Assembly (NCBI GenBank): GCA_021790195.1
Contig: JAJYIF010000015.1
Coordinates: 1 to 64,000, forward strand
Length of the DNA stretch: 64,000 nt
Source: Nitrospirota bacterium
Lineage (GTDB): Bacteria > Nitrospirota > Thermodesulfovibrionia > Thermodesulfovibrionales > UBA9159
Direction: 5' to 3'
A program made the translations under genes and the position numbers. How positions within the stretch are numbered: position 1 is the stretch's first letter; each line of letters opens with the position of its first letter. Below are positions 34,601 through 42,743 of the stretch, one piece after another. The notes beneath the pieces are model-generated. The model was not told where the DNA came from and did no database searches. It saw nothing but the letters and a program-made list of their open reading frames with translations.

Positions 34601-34813
34601 GTATCCTGTTATATGCTGCTTTCCATCCCAAACTCTGAAATCGGGGTTTCCTGCTTCGGTCTTCTTCGGAAGTGTAGTTACCTGAATTTTCTTCTTGCCT
34701 GTCGAGGTGCAATAATCATTTATCAGCGATTCGAGGACGGTGTAATAGCTTTCTTCCCTTGCATCCCCTCTGTTGCCGGTGTCTGCTATCCCCTTCAGAT
34801 ATGCCTTCAGCAT
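31691..34813 (-). CDS. Single-chain restriction endonuclease-N6-adenine methyltransferase (Type IIG/ISP-like)
   Basis: 1040 residues. N-terminal PD-(D/E)xK-type nuclease: GNPDFRVWDG (Pro57-Asp58) and GYIEAKDP (Glu73, Lys75). A helical spacer leads to the methyltransferase with GVYYTPEPVVSYIV, motif I VLDPAAGTLTF (361-371) and catalytic motif IV LGNPPYSV (482-489). A C-terminal target-recognition region follows. There are no helicase motifs between nuclease and methylase, so it is closer to Type IIG than to a full Type ISP enzyme. It would methylate adenine in one asymmetric site and cut nearby unmodified DNA. The stop codon is 6 nt beyond the element end. AT-rich relative to the chromosome, so probably acquired. 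Confidence 0.88.
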   Translation of the reverse strand: MLKAYLKGIADTGNRGDAREESYYTVLESLINDYCTSTGKKKIQVTTLPKKTEAGNPDFRVWDGKQHITGYIEAKDPSIENLDRVEDTEQLKRYLHTFPNLILTNFLEFRLYRNGEMTDKVLIGRPVILNKLKTAPPVEKEKDLLQLLEKFFSFSIPKVYNAKTLAVELAKRTRFLKDEVIAQELREEEKTGKGYIRGFYKAFKDYLISSLTENEFSDLYAQTITYGLFAARSRSENGFNRKLAYDNIPQTIGILRDVFQFVSLGSLPQQMEWIIDDISEILSVTDISKILHQYFHEGKGKDPIVHFYETFLAEYDPKTREMRGVYYTPEPVVSYIVRSLHGILQEQFNKPDGFADKNVTVLDPAAGTLTFLAETSKLAVEEFVSKYGEGGRENFIKEHVLKNFYAFELMMAPYAIGHLKMSFLLEELGYRLQKDERVKLYLTNTLEMEELPETQLPGMSSLSEESHLAGRVKKEQPILVILGNPPYSVSSANKSAFIEQEMDLYKEDVRTERNIQPLSDDYIKFIRFAHWKITNDGKGIIGMITNNSYLSGLIHRGIRKKLLESFDDIYILNLHGSSRIGEKAPDGTKDENVFDIQQGVAIALFARKEKGGKDCKVFYQDIYGSREKKYEYLNKNYIKTTKWQTLRPTKPYYFFVEKDFSLQAKYESFVSVQDIFVQSSSGVKTHRDHFVVGFTKEEIKQRMRTFTSSLSDELAAQALKLEETDAFKIGTARKTVSKIDWKEHLKSYAYRPFDNRTICYLPPLIDRDRADVMKNFDDDNLGLVTMRQYVYDSVKSYNYAFCVQNIIDNRFFMSNRGICSVFPLYLYREKDKPKEKSFSSAMMLFEPEAGYGTRQANLSAEIVERLRTAYKKNISPEKIFYYIYAVLYSETYRTKYAEFLKIDFPRVPFTKDYNLFKKISGHGDKLVGLHLLKAPGLDKPIARFQGKGDNRVEKPTYDEKTRRVYINKEQYFEEVTPGMWGYQIGGYQVCDKWLKDRKERVLSLEEMQTYCRIVTAIQKTIEIQKAIDEIYEQVEKEIIA

Positions 34814-34867
34814 TTCAGTCTATAGGATATACAATCAGAGGGAAGAAATAAAGTGAGTGAATTTTAC

Positions 34868-34893
34868 TTGACACTGCTTTTTTGTGTTATAAT
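34868..34893 (+). promoter_or_regulatory. Promoter before the small-protein/GNAT pair
   Basis: TTGACA and an extended TGTTATAAT; the -35 to -10 spacing is only 14 nt, so the extended -10 probably dominates. Confidence 0.5.
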
Positions 34894-34901
34894 GGTTCCA
34901 T

Positions 34902-34943
34902 GAAAGCACCTAAAAGAGCGTAAAGCCCGAGGGTGCTTTTTTT
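34902..34943 (+). terminator. Leader hairpin with T-run (attenuator or terminator)
   Basis: GAAAGCACC, a 20-odd nt loop region, GGTGCTTTTTTTC. It lies just after the expected transcription start and 40 nt before the small-protein gene, so it cannot end the methylase transcript, which runs the other way. Confidence 0.6.
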
Positions 34944-34982
34944 CTTCACGAGGGATAGCGCACAAAGGGAAGAGGAGGAAAG

Positions 34983-35150
34983 ATGGCAAGACCAATTAAG
35001 GAAACCCCTGTTTTGCGTGGGAAAGATGCAAAGGAATTTCTGCGCAAAGCGGCGGAAAGTGAAAAAGGTCAGCATAGAGTATCCTCAAAGAAGTACGAAC
35101 AGGCACGTAAGATGTTCCATGAAATAATGGGGAAGGCGGCTCTTAAATAA
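34983..35150 (+). CDS. Small antitoxin-like protein (MARPIKETPVL family), 55 aa
   Basis: Too short for default ORF cut-offs but preceded by an excellent GAGGAGGAAAG. Reads MARPIKETPVLRGKDAKEF and then a charged helix ending MGKAALK. Small proteins opening MARPIKETPVL are common immediately upstream of GNAT genes in diverse bacteria (recalled, not searched). The GNAT gene starts 6 nt later. An antitoxin or adaptor role is inferred from the operon layout. Confidence 0.7.
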   Translation: MARPIKETPVLRGKDAKEFLRKAAESEKGQHRVSSKKYEQARKMFHEIMGKAALK

Positions 35151-35156
35151 CCTCTG

Positions 35157-35711
35157 TTGTTAGCTGACTCTGATTTCATTAGACTTACACCTGACCACCC
35201 TTTAAAGCCTTTCGATTGCGGCAAGGGTGACATCTGTGAAGACCTTAACGACTTCTTCCACAACGACGCAAAAGCCTATCTTAAACAACTTCTCACTGTT
35301 ACATATCTTTTTGAAAATTCCGCTCATACGATTGCTTTTTTCAGCGTGCTGAACGACAAGATAACCATTGAAGATTCCGGTGAACAGAATTTCTTTAATC
35401 GCCTTAGCAGAAAGAGCCATATACCGAATGAGAAGAGATGGCCTTCATACCCGGCTGTGAAAGTGGCGCGTTTAGGCGTTGATTTGAGCTATCAGAGAAA
35501 GAAGGTCGGAACGGAAGTTTTGGATTTTATAAAGATGATGTTTACCGAAAGAAATAAAACAGGCTGCCGCTATATTACAGTGGATGCTTATAACGAAACC
35601 GAAGTGACTGATTTCTATTTGCGAAACGATTTTACTTTCCTGACAGATTCAGACAAAAAAGATAAGACCAGACTCATGTACTACGATCTAATGAGATGGG
35701 TGCCAGCTTAG
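35157..35711 (+). CDS. GNAT acetyltransferase, putative toxin-type
   Basis: 184 residues, TTG start 6 nt after the small protein's stop. The N-terminal FDCGKGDICEDLNDFFHNDAKAYLKQ is the signature of TacT-like and related GNATs (CG...LNxFL). The acetyl-CoA core reads VKVARLGVDLSYQRKKVGTEVLDFIKMM, followed by RYITVDAYNETEVTDFYLRNDF. Relatives of this layout acetylate aminoacyl-tRNA and halt translation. The usual RHH (DUF1778) antitoxin is absent; the partner is the 55-aa protein. Could alternatively be a self-sufficient acetyltransferase. Confidence 0.75.
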   Translation: MLADSDFIRLTPDHPLKPFDCGKGDICEDLNDFFHNDAKAYLKQLLTVTYLFENSAHTIAFFSVLNDKITIEDSGEQNFFNRLSRKSHIPNEKRWPSYPAVKVARLGVDLSYQRKKVGTEVLDFIKMMFTERNKTGCRYITVDAYNETEVTDFYLRNDFTFLTDSDKKDKTRLMYYDLMRWVPA

Positions 35712-35948
35712 CTTTTCTTTGGATGTAATGTGCCCATTTTGTGCCCGTCTGCCCATTATTCGGCCTGATTCCGACTGGCTCCATCTGACGGAGAAAAGAA
35801 AAAAGCCCCTGACATCAAAGGATCAAGCTGTTACGAGAGCCCAAAAGAATTCAGGGTGACATCGAAAGACCTCTTTCGGTATCCTGTTGTAACAGGGCGG
35901 CAATAACCACCCTAACCTTGATTAACTGCCGTTTCACTCTGTAAAATA

Positions 35949-36479
35949 ATGCAAATGTTTTCTTTACGGGGCAAGATAAAATATGTCCTGATTTTTTTGG
36001 CCTTTCTTTTTCTCAGTGCCGGGACCCTCTCTCCCTGGGACATAGACGAGATAGTCGGCAAGAAGGCGCCCGACTTCACACTCAAGGATGTTGACGGCAG
36101 GGATGTTGCTTTTTCCTCTTATAAAGGCAAGGCGGTCCTGATAAACTTCTGGGCAACGTGGTGTCCGTCCTGCCGTTCGGAGATGCCGGCGCTGAACAGG
36201 CTCGGGAAGGAATTAAGGTCCAGGGGCCTTGCGGTCGTCGGGGTCTCGGTCGACAGAAGCGCCGACAGTGTGAAAGATTACCTTCTGAAAAACCCGCTCG
36301 ACTTCCCCATTCTCGTAGATACGGACAGCAAGGTCTCGCGGCAGTTCAAGGTCTTTTCTCTCCCCACGAGCTTCCTTCTTGACAGAAACGGGTTGATCCT
36401 CTACAGGTTCCTGGGCGAAGAGGAATGGAACTCAGGCGAGATGCTCAACAAGATCAACAGGGCGCTGGGTTCTCAGTAA
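35949..36479 (+). CDS. TlpA/ResA-family thiol-disulfide oxidoreductase
   Basis: 176 residues with an N-terminal signal/anchor (about 8-26). Thioredoxin fold with redox motif WATWCPSCRSEMP (Cys72, Cys75) and AhpC/TSA-type start GKKAPDFTLKDVDGRDV. Faces the periplasm; typical roles are haem-apocytochrome reduction or general thiol reduction. Its 3' end overlaps the convergent OppF-like gene by 7 nt. Confidence 0.93.
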   Translation: MQMFSLRGKIKYVLIFLAFLFLSAGTLSPWDIDEIVGKKAPDFTLKDVDGRDVAFSSYKGKAVLINFWATWCPSCRSEMPALNRLGKELRSRGLAVVGVSVDRSADSVKDYLLKNPLDFPILVDTDSKVSRQFKVFSLPTSFLLDRNGLILYRFLGEEEWNSGEMLNKINRALGSQ

Positions 36480-37447
36480 GGGTTCCAGAGGTGGCAGGAG
36501 ACCAGCCTTCCTGAATACCCTTTGCCTGCCGGCTCTTCCAGTGGCGGCACGATCTTATCGCACGGGTCGAACCTCCTGGGGCATCTCGGATGGAACGGGC
36601 AGCCGGGCGGGACGTCGATAGGGCTTGGCACATCCCCCTTGAGGGATGCGCGCTTGGGACCTTCCGGCCTCAGCTTCGGGGCCGAGGATAAAAGGACAAC
36701 AGTGTATGGGTGAAGAGGCGTGCTGAACAGGTCTTCCGCCTTTGCGTATTCCACGATCTTGCCGAGATACATAACGGCCACTTCGTCGCTGAAGTATCGG
36801 ACTACCCTCAAGTCGTGGCTTATGAAGAGGAAGGCGATCTTCTCCTGCCTCTTTAGTTCCTGGAGGATGTTGAGTATCTGCGCCTGGATCGATACGTCGA
36901 GCGCGGACAGTGGCTCATCGGCCACGATCAAATCCGGTGAAACGGAAAGGGCCCGCGCAATGCACAACCTCTGTCTCTGGCCTCCGCTGAATTCGTGAGG
37001 ATAGCGCTCGAGCACATCAGACTGAAGCCCCACGCTTTTCAGGAGACCGGACACCTGGTCCCTCAATTGCGACCTATTCACGATCTTATGTATCTTGAAA
37101 GGCTCAGAGAGGGTATCAAAGACGGTCATCCTCGGGTTAAGGGACGCGAAGGGGTCCTGGAATACTATCTGCACGGATTTTCTGAAGGTCTTTAAGGAAT
37201 CCCCCTTTAATCCCTCGATGTCTTCGCCCCTGAAGGAGATCCTTCCCGAGGTGGGAGGTATAAGTCTTAGGACGAGCCTCGCCAGGGTGGACTTGCCGCA
37301 GCCGCTTTCTCCCACAAGAGAAAAGACCTTCCCTTCGCTTACGGAGAAGGTCACTCCATCCACTGCCTTCAGCCATTTATGCTTGGCGAACATTCCCGTC
37401 CCTACGGGGAAGTATTTCCTCAGGTCGACTATATCGACGATTCCCAT
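36473..37447 (-). CDS. Peptide ABC transporter ATPase, OppF/DppF type
   Basis: 324 residues from ATG 37447 (GGAAGAG upstream); the frame is open to 37546 but those codons lie in the preceding gene. Walker [12 protein letters not shown]-loop QDPFASLNP, signature FSGGQRQR, Walker B LIVADEPLSALD, H-loop ISHDL. The C-terminal oligopeptide-transporter motif has the Cys-containing CPFHPRCPRRFDPC. It couples ATP hydrolysis to di/oligopeptide or nickel-type solute import. Pairs with the OppD-like ATPase (19-nt overlap). Permease and binding-protein genes are not in the window. Confidence 0.93.
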   Translation of the reverse strand: MGIVDIVDLRKYFPVGTGMFAKHKWLKAVDGVTFSVSEGKVFSLVGESGCGKSTLARLVLRLIPPTSGRISFRGEDIEGLKGDSLKTFRKSVQIVFQDPFASLNPRMTVFDTLSEPFKIHKIVNRSQLRDQVSGLLKSVGLQSDVLERYPHEFSGGQRQRLCIARALSVSPDLIVADEPLSALDVSIQAQILNILQELKRQEKIAFLFISHDLRVVRYFSDEVAVMYLGKIVEYAKAEDLFSTPLHPYTVVLLSSAPKLRPEGPKRASLKGDVPSPIDVPPGCPFHPRCPRRFDPCDKIVPPLEEPAGKGYSGRLVSCHLWNPY

Positions 37448-38403
37448 TTTATCTCTTCCGAGCGGATACACCTTGCGAACTGTCCGGCAGTGATTTCCCT
37501 CAACTGCGGCTCTTCTTTCGCACATTCCGGAATCATATAGGGACACCTGTCGGAGAACTTGCAGCCCAGAGGGAGCTCGCCCGGTCTGGGCACGGAGCCC
37601 CGGATGGGCTTCAGGGGTATGCCTTTTTGCTTCGGCAGCGATTCGAGGAGTCCCATGGTATAGGGGTGCTTCGGGGTTTCGAGCACCGCCGAGACCCTCG
37701 AAAATTCCACTATCCTGCCCGCATACATGATCGCCGCAACCTCGGCGTTTTCCGCTATGACCCCTATGTCGTGGGTGATGAGTAAGACCGCCATGTTCCT
37801 CTCGTCCCTGATATTCCTGAGGAGCTCGAGTATCTGAGCCTCAATCGTAACATCGAGCGCCGTGGTCGGTTCGTCCGCAATGAGGAGAGAGGGGTTGCAG
37901 GCGATGGCCATTGCTATCATCACCCTCTGGCGCATTCCCCCGGACATCTGATGGGGATATTCTTTTGCCCTCGTCTCCGGAGAGGGGATCTTGACGGCGC
38001 GCAGCAGCTCAACGGACCTCTCCAGCGCCGCCTTTTTCGAGAGCCCGGTGTGGGTTTCAAGGGCCTCTGCTATCTGATATCCCACGGTCAGCACTGGGTT
38101 GAGAGAGGTCATCGGCTCCTGAAATATCATCGAGACCTCCTTCCCGCGAAGCTTTCTCAGGGCCTCCTTCTCCATCGCGAGGAGGTTGCGGCCCTCGAAG
38201 ACCACGGAGCCTTCTACGTACGCGTTCTCCGGCAGCAAGCCCATGACCGCGAGGGCAGTAAGGCTTTTTCCGCAGCCGCTCTCGCCTGCGAGACCGAATA
38301 TCTGGGCCTTTTCAATGGAAAGACTGAGCTTATTGACGACGTTCAGGGGGACAGATGATGTTTTGAAGAAGAGGCTGAGATCCCTTACCTCGAGCAGGGA
38401 CAC
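37429..38403 (-). CDS. Peptide ABC transporter ATPase, OppD/DppD type
   Basis: 324 residues, GTG start. Walker [11 protein letters not shown]-loop [10 protein letters not shown], signature MSGGMRQR, Walker [14 protein letters not shown]-loop ITHDI. The C-terminal region carries the family [14 protein letters not shown] cluster. Works as a heterodimer with the OppF-like subunit next door. The TPR gene ends 4 nt upstream, so all three share an operon. Confidence 0.93.
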   Translation of the reverse strand: MSLLEVRDLSLFFKTSSVPLNVVNKLSLSIEKAQIFGLAGESGCGKSLTALAVMGLLPENAYVEGSVVFEGRNLLAMEKEALRKLRGKEVSMIFQEPMTSLNPVLTVGYQIAEALETHTGLSKKAALERSVELLRAVKIPSPETRAKEYPHQMSGGMRQRVMIAMAIACNPSLLIADEPTTALDVTIEAQILELLRNIRDERNMAVLLITHDIGVIAENAEVAAIMYAGRIVEFSRVSAVLETPKHPYTMGLLESLPKQKGIPLKPIRGSVPRPGELPLGCKFSDRCPYMIPECAKEEPQLREITAGQFARCIRSEEIKWESSI

Positions 38404-38407
38404 GCAG

Positions 38408-39115
38408 TTACTGTTCCTCTTTTCTGAGGAGCCTGAGGTAGTTCTGGGCCTCTTTGAGTTTCGGGTTGAATTTCAGAGCATTTTCCCATTCCTCGAGGGC
38501 AAGCCCGATCATGCCCTTCATGTAATATGTGAGGCCGAGCTGCACCCATGCCTGGCCGTAGTCGGGGTTTATCTCCTTCGCCTTAGCAAAATGCACCAGC
38601 GCTTTTTCGTAGTCCCCCCTGCCCCTTAGGGCCACGCCGAGTTTCGTATGGAAGTCCGCGGCCTTCGGATGCAGCTTGAGGGCCTTGTCATATTCCTCTA
38701 TCGCCTCGTCGTACATGCCGAAATCGAGATAGATGTTTCCGATCTTGTAATGCTCGTTTGCGAGTTTCCCCGAGACAAAGGGATCGAGTGCGGTCGGCGT
38801 AGGGTGGGCGATCTGGGCCGCCATAGAAAATACGTCCTGGGCCTTCTTGAACTCGCCCATCTCATTGTAAGTAATCGAAAGGTTTAGAGAAGCCTCCGTA
38901 TAGAGGGGGTTTATCTCGAGGGCCCGCTCAAAATGCTCCGCAGCCTCCCTGAGCCTTCCCTTCAGGTGCGAGATAATTCCGAGCTTGTTGAGGACGTCCG
39001 CATAGCCGGGGTTCTGTCGGATGACATCGCGCAGGATGGGCTCCGCTTCAGCATATTTCCCTTCTTCGAAGAGTACACAACCCAGCTGGTAGAGTTCGTA
39101 TAAATCGCTCTGCAT
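38408..39115 (-). CDS. TPR-repeat protein
   Basis: 235 residues made almost wholly of tetratricopeptide repeats (about six: for example GKYAEAEPILRDVIRQNPGYADVLNKLG and GMYDEAIEEYDKALKLHPKAADFH). No signal peptide, so cytosolic scaffold is likely. First gene of the transcript leading into the OppD/OppF-type ATPases; a functional link is not evident. Confidence 0.88.
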   Translation of the reverse strand: MQSDLYELYQLGCVLFEEGKYAEAEPILRDVIRQNPGYADVLNKLGIISHLKGRLREAAEHFERALEINPLYTEASLNLSITYNEMGEFKKAQDVFSMAAQIAHPTPTALDPFVSGKLANEHYKIGNIYLDFGMYDEAIEEYDKALKLHPKAADFHTKLGVALRGRGDYEKALVHFAKAKEINPDYGQAWVQLGLTYYMKGMIGLALEEWENALKFNPKLKEAQNYLRLLRKEEQ

Positions 39116-39185
39116 CCTTTGAAAGTATAGGGTCTGTCCCGTTTCTTTGTCAAGGGAAACAGGCCGACAAAGCGGGTTTGCAGGG

Positions 39186-39491
39186 CTAATAAATCGAGCG
39201 CATTCTTCCGGTCTTTCTGTCGAAGATTATCTTGTCGAACAGCCTGTCCTTTTTGTATATGTCGGCCTCGACGAATCTCCCCTTGTGGCGCATGTGGGCG
39301 GCTATCAGTCCCCTGCTCGCAAAATACCGCTCGATCACTATCTCGGCCTGGTTCGGATCGAGCTTTTCCTTGCAGACCCCGTAGGCACAGCACCACTCCG
39401 AATAAACCCCATATGGTGTGACCCCTCCGGAAGCCGTATACACCACAGCCAGGAAAGCCAGAAGAATTATTGCAAATACAGCATAACGCAT
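39186..39491 (-). CDS. Small exported protein, 101 aa
   Basis: N-terminal signal segment (MRYAVFAIILLAFLAVVYTAS), then a short domain with Cys pair (EWCCAYGVC) and YFASRGLIAAHMRHKGRFVEADIYKKDRLFDKIIFD. Resembles uncharacterised periplasmic proteins that handle a charged ligand; no family recognised. Confidence 0.65.
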   Translation of the reverse strand: MRYAVFAIILLAFLAVVYTASGGVTPYGVYSEWCCAYGVCKEKLDPNQAEIVIERYFASRGLIAAHMRHKGRFVEADIYKKDRLFDKIIFDRKTGRMRSIY

Positions 39492-39552
39492 TTAATGTCC
39501 TATTTTATATAAGCCATTATAACGAGAAAATGTTGAAGAAAATATGAATCTC

Positions 39553-39816
39553 CTAAATATTTTCGACCCCCACGATCTCCACGACCTTATTCCTGGAAGA
39601 ACGGCCCCTTACCACGCGGAACGCGCTCTTCCTGATGCCGAGGGTCTCAGAGAGGATCTCCACCATCTGTTCGTTCGCCGCTCCGTCGACGGGAGGGGAA
39701 GTAAGTTTGATCTTTACTCCGTCCTCGATCGCCTCGATTCCGGTGCGTGACGCGCGCGGCAGGACCCTTACGTTTATCATAACTCCGTCCTTTGTCTTTC
39801 TGAAAGGTATCTTCAT
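39553..39816 (-). CDS. DUF167 (YggU) family protein
   Basis: 87 residues with the family pattern VRVLPRASRTGI, IKLTSPPVDGAANEQMVEILSETLGIRKS, and VVRGRSSRNKVVEIVG. Cytosolic, conserved, function unknown; E. coli YggU is the reference. It ends the operon after the histidine kinase (6-nt gap). Confidence 0.92.
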   Translation of the reverse strand: MKIPFRKTKDGVMINVRVLPRASRTGIEAIEDGVKIKLTSPPVDGAANEQMVEILSETLGIRKSAFRVVRGRSSRNKVVEIVGVENI

Positions 39817-39822
39817 CGCCGC

Positions 39823-41199
39823 CTAACCCGCGACCTTGCTCTTTTCGGTCCTTGTCGGCAGCGATATCCTGAAGGTCGTGCCCTTGCCCACCGAGCTTCG
39901 CACATCGACCCTCCCTTTCATAATATCGACCAGCTCCTTTACAAGGGCAAGCCCTATTCCGATACCCTTGTCCGGAGCGCCGGCGCCCCTGTAGAATCTC
40001 ATGAATATCTTCGACAGCTCCTCTTCAGGTATGCCCCTTCCGGTGTCTCTTATCTCCACAAGGAAATGACCGTTTTCGCTTCCGTAGTCGATCTTCACCC
40101 CTCCTTTTTCAGTGAATTTCAGCGAGTTCGAAAGGATGTTCCTCATGATCATGTCGAGTTTCTCCACGTCGGTTCTCACCTTTATGTCGCCCCTCTCTGC
40201 GAGCGAGAAATCGAGTCCTTTTTCGCGGAATACCGGACCCATGGCGAACTCGATCCCCCTGAGGAATTCCCTCAGGCTCACAAGATTGTATTCACCCTCC
40301 GAAAAGAAGCTCGCCTCGGCCTTTGCCAGGTCCTCTATGCCTTCGACGAGCCTTGTCAGTCTTTCCACTTCGCCCCTGATGTTTTCAAGTCCCTCGGAGG
40401 TGTTTTCTATTACTCCGTCCACCATGCCCTCGACCTGGGCCCTCATTATCGCAAGCGGGGTCCTCAGCTCGTGCGCAACGTTGGAGGTGAGCCTCTTTCT
40501 AAGGAGGTCCTCCTTTTGCAGGGCCTCCGCCATATAATTGAAGCTTTCGGAAAGCTCACCGATCTCGTCCCTTGAAACCGGTTTTACCCTTGTGCCGAAA
40601 TCACCTCTGGCTATCCTCTCGGCAGCGAGTCTGAGCCTGCGCACGGGTTTAGAAAAATAAAGGCTGAAAAAGACGGCCACCGCCACTGCGCTCAGTCCGG
40701 CGAAGAGAAAGGATATTATGAGGAAGCTCCTTCCCCTTCTCTTGAAGACGTTTTCCTTCAGCTTGGTGAGACCTTCCTTGCTGAGGGGCCTCACCATAAG
40801 AGTACCGGTCTCGGTCCCGCCGAAATAGAGCGGATATCTCTCGTATTCCCCTTCTGGATAACGGCCGTGTATGAGCGACTCCATTCTGTGCTTCATCGCA
40901 TCCGGCAGTGATTCCATAACGGTGGTGGAGTTGGTGATCTCCTTGCCGTTTGGGTCTTCCACAATTATGTCGAAACCGAGCATCATGCCCCAATGGAGCG
41001 CCTCCGACAAGAGATTCATGTTCCACTTGCCGTCCTGATAGCTCCCCTCCACAGAGGCGAGGATCCAGTAGAGATGGTCCTCCTTTGTGCCCTTGAGGTA
41101 CTCATCGAAGTCGTTCATTATGAGACGCTCGAAGATGAAGTCCGATATGAGGGCCGTTACGATGACCAGGAAGAATGCCAGGAAGAGCTTAGTCCGCAT
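39823..41199 (-). CDS. Membrane sensor histidine kinase (BaeS/CpxA-like)
   Basis: 458 residues. Two membrane helices (about 4-22 and 157-178) flank a periplasmic sensor of about 130 residues. HAMP at about 180-232 (SKPVRRLRLAAERIARGDF), HisKA phospho-acceptor in NVAHELRTPLAIM, ATPase with N-box NILSNSLKFTEKGG, and G boxes DTGRGIP, GIGLALVK. Overlaps the response-regulator gene by 11 nt. The signal is unknown; envelope stress is the common theme for this class, by inference. Confidence 0.93.
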   Translation of the reverse strand: MRTKLFLAFFLVIVTALISDFIFERLIMNDFDEYLKGTKEDHLYWILASVEGSYQDGKWNMNLLSEALHWGMMLGFDIIVEDPNGKEITNSTTVMESLPDAMKHRMESLIHGRYPEGEYERYPLYFGGTETGTLMVRPLSKEGLTKLKENVFKRRGRSFLIISFLFAGLSAVAVAVFFSLYFSKPVRRLRLAAERIARGDFGTRVKPVSRDEIGELSESFNYMAEALQKEDLLRKRLTSNVAHELRTPLAIMRAQVEGMVDGVIENTSEGLENIRGEVERLTRLVEGIEDLAKAEASFFSEGEYNLVSLREFLRGIEFAMGPVFREKGLDFSLAERGDIKVRTDVEKLDMIMRNILSNSLKFTEKGGVKIDYGSENGHFLVEIRDTGRGIPEEELSKIFMRFYRGAGAPDKGIGIGLALVKELVDIMKGRVDVRSSVGKGTTFRISLPTRTEKSKVAG

Positions 41200-41893
41200 C
41201 GGGAGTTCCGGTGAATTTGTAACCTACGCCGTAAACCGTTCTTACGAAGATCGGGTTCCTCGGGTCTTCCTCTATCTTGTGTCTCAGGTTCTTGACGTGG
41301 GCGTCGATTGTCCTGTCGTAGCCTTCAAAGTCATATCCCTGGACCATATTGATGAGCTGGAGTCTCGACAGTACCCTTCCCGGCTTCTCTGCAAGGGCCG
41401 CAAGTATCCTGAATTCGGTAGTGGTTAGGACGACCGGCACCCCCTTTCTCTTTACTTCGTAGTTCTCCGTGTCCATTGTGAGCAGACCGCCGTTGAAGCT
41501 CTGGACCCTCTTGGCCATTTTCTTTGTCCTTCTTATCTGGGCCTTGACCCTTGCCGCCAGCTCCCTGGGGCTGAAGGGCTTCACAACGTAGTCGTCCGCG
41601 CCTATACCGAGGCCCTTTATCCTGTCCTCTTCGCCGCTCTTGGCCGTGAGCATGATGATAGGGACGTCCGACCTCTCCCTTATTATCTTGCAGAGCTCTT
41701 CGCCGGGCATGTCCGGCAGCATCAGATCGAGGACGATGAGATCAAAGGGCTCCTGCAGTAGATTCAGGGCTTTTTCCCCTGTCTCGGCGACCTCAGTCCT
41801 GAAGCCCTCTCTGTCGAGATACATGGCGACTACGTCCGAGATCTTTTTTTCGTCCTCAATAATCAAAACCGTTTCTGACTTCTCGTTGCTCAT
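41189..41893 (-). CDS. OmpR/PhoB-type response regulator
   Basis: 234 residues. Receiver domain with acidic pair (IEDEKK), phospho-Asp in LIVLDLMLPDMPG, and Lys in DDYVVKPFSP. C-terminal winged helix LTTTEFRILAALAEKPGRVLSRLQL...DRTIDAHVKNLRHKIEEDP...VRTVYGVGYKF. GGAGAG precedes the ATG. Partner kinase directly downstream. Overlaps the upstream PAP2 gene by 38 nt. Confidence 0.95.
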   Translation of the reverse strand: MSNEKSETVLIIEDEKKISDVVAMYLDREGFRTEVAETGEKALNLLQEPFDLIVLDLMLPDMPGEELCKIIRERSDVPIIMLTAKSGEEDRIKGLGIGADDYVVKPFSPRELAARVKAQIRRTKKMAKRVQSFNGGLLTMDTENYEVKRKGVPVVLTTTEFRILAALAEKPGRVLSRLQLINMVQGYDFEGYDRTIDAHVKNLRHKIEEDPRNPIFVRTVYGVGYKFTGTPDAD

Positions 41894-42743
41894 AGTATTT
41901 CTCTCCGATCAAGAATGTTATCATTGCAAGGAGCGCACCTCCGAGCACATCCACGGCATAGTGATATCTGCAATAAACAGTGGAGAATATAAGCAGAATG
42001 ATTACGGGGAGGGTGATATAGAAGAATGCCTTGTGAAAGCGGTAAGCGAGTCCCGAGATCACGAGCACGACGGCTGTATGCCCGCTCGGGAAGGCGTCCC
42101 TCTTGATGCCTTCGAGTTTATTGAGCAGCCTCTGGATGGGTCCGGCCACTAGTAAGCCCTTCAGGTCCGAGGACTGCAGGTGGCTCATCGTATATCTCGG
42201 TCCGAGGGCCGGGAAGAGGATATACCCCACGTAAGACAGATAGAAACAGAGAAGGATGAAAAAAACCACCTTTTCAAATTCCCTTTCCTTTCCCTTGAGC
42301 TTCAGGAGAAGGCCGAGAGAGACGGGAAGGAAGTAGTAGCTGCAATAGGCCAGTTGAAGGATGTCTGTCAGGAGCGGTCTCTGGATAGCCTCGAGCATGA
42401 CGGTGGGATAGCCTCCGAAGATAAGATAATCAAGGCGAATAAGATAAGGGTCTATGTCTCTTGGGTGGATGTCGTGAACAAGCCAGCCGAGGCTGTCGAA
42501 GATCACGAGGACGCATATGACGGGGAAGGCTATGCCTCTCAGCAGGTCGGCCGTCTTGTTCCTGCTAAATTGCCCGTCGAACTTTATCAAGAGCATCTGC
42601 ACGACGAAGAGGAGCGAATAGGTGGAAAGAAGACCTGACAGATGGACAATCTTACCGGAAAAGATAAAAGAGACAGCCATAAGGCAGGCAAGGAAGAAGA
42701 GGGTCAGGGCATCGGCAGGCCTCAGCCTGTATAAGAACTTCAT
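41856..42743 (-). CDS. PAP2-family membrane phosphatase/phosphotransferase
   Basis: 295 residues from ATG 42743. About six membrane helices. PAP2 active-site motifs: RYTMSHLQ-like motif 1 region, PSGHTAV (DAFPSGHTAVV), and RYHYAVDVLGG (CRYHYAVDVLGGALLA). The overall shape resembles PAP2_3/Ipt1-Aur1 type proteins acting on lipid phosphates. Its ATG overlaps the YacP-like stop by one nucleotide (TGATG), so it is translationally coupled. A two-component pair follows on the same strand. Confidence 0.88.
   Translation of the reverse strand: MKFLYRLRPADALTLFFLACLMAVSFIFSGKIVHLSGLLSTYSLLFVVQMLLIKFDGQFSRNKTADLLRGIAFPVICVLVIFDSLGWLVHDIHPRDIDPYLIRLDYLIFGGYPTVMLEAIQRPLLTDILQLAYCSYYFLPVSLGLLLKLKGKEREFEKVVFFILLCFYLSYVGYILFPALGPRYTMSHLQSSDLKGLLVAGPIQRLLNKLEGIKRDAFPSGHTAVVLVISGLAYRFHKAFFYITLPVIILLIFSTVYCRYHYAVDVLGGALLAMITFLIGEKYYEQREVRNGFDY

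Noticed and set aside
34860-34983. Type III (ToxIN-like) RNA antitoxin array
   Set aside because: Only one hairpin, no tandem repeats, and the partner is a GNAT rather than a ToxN nuclease.
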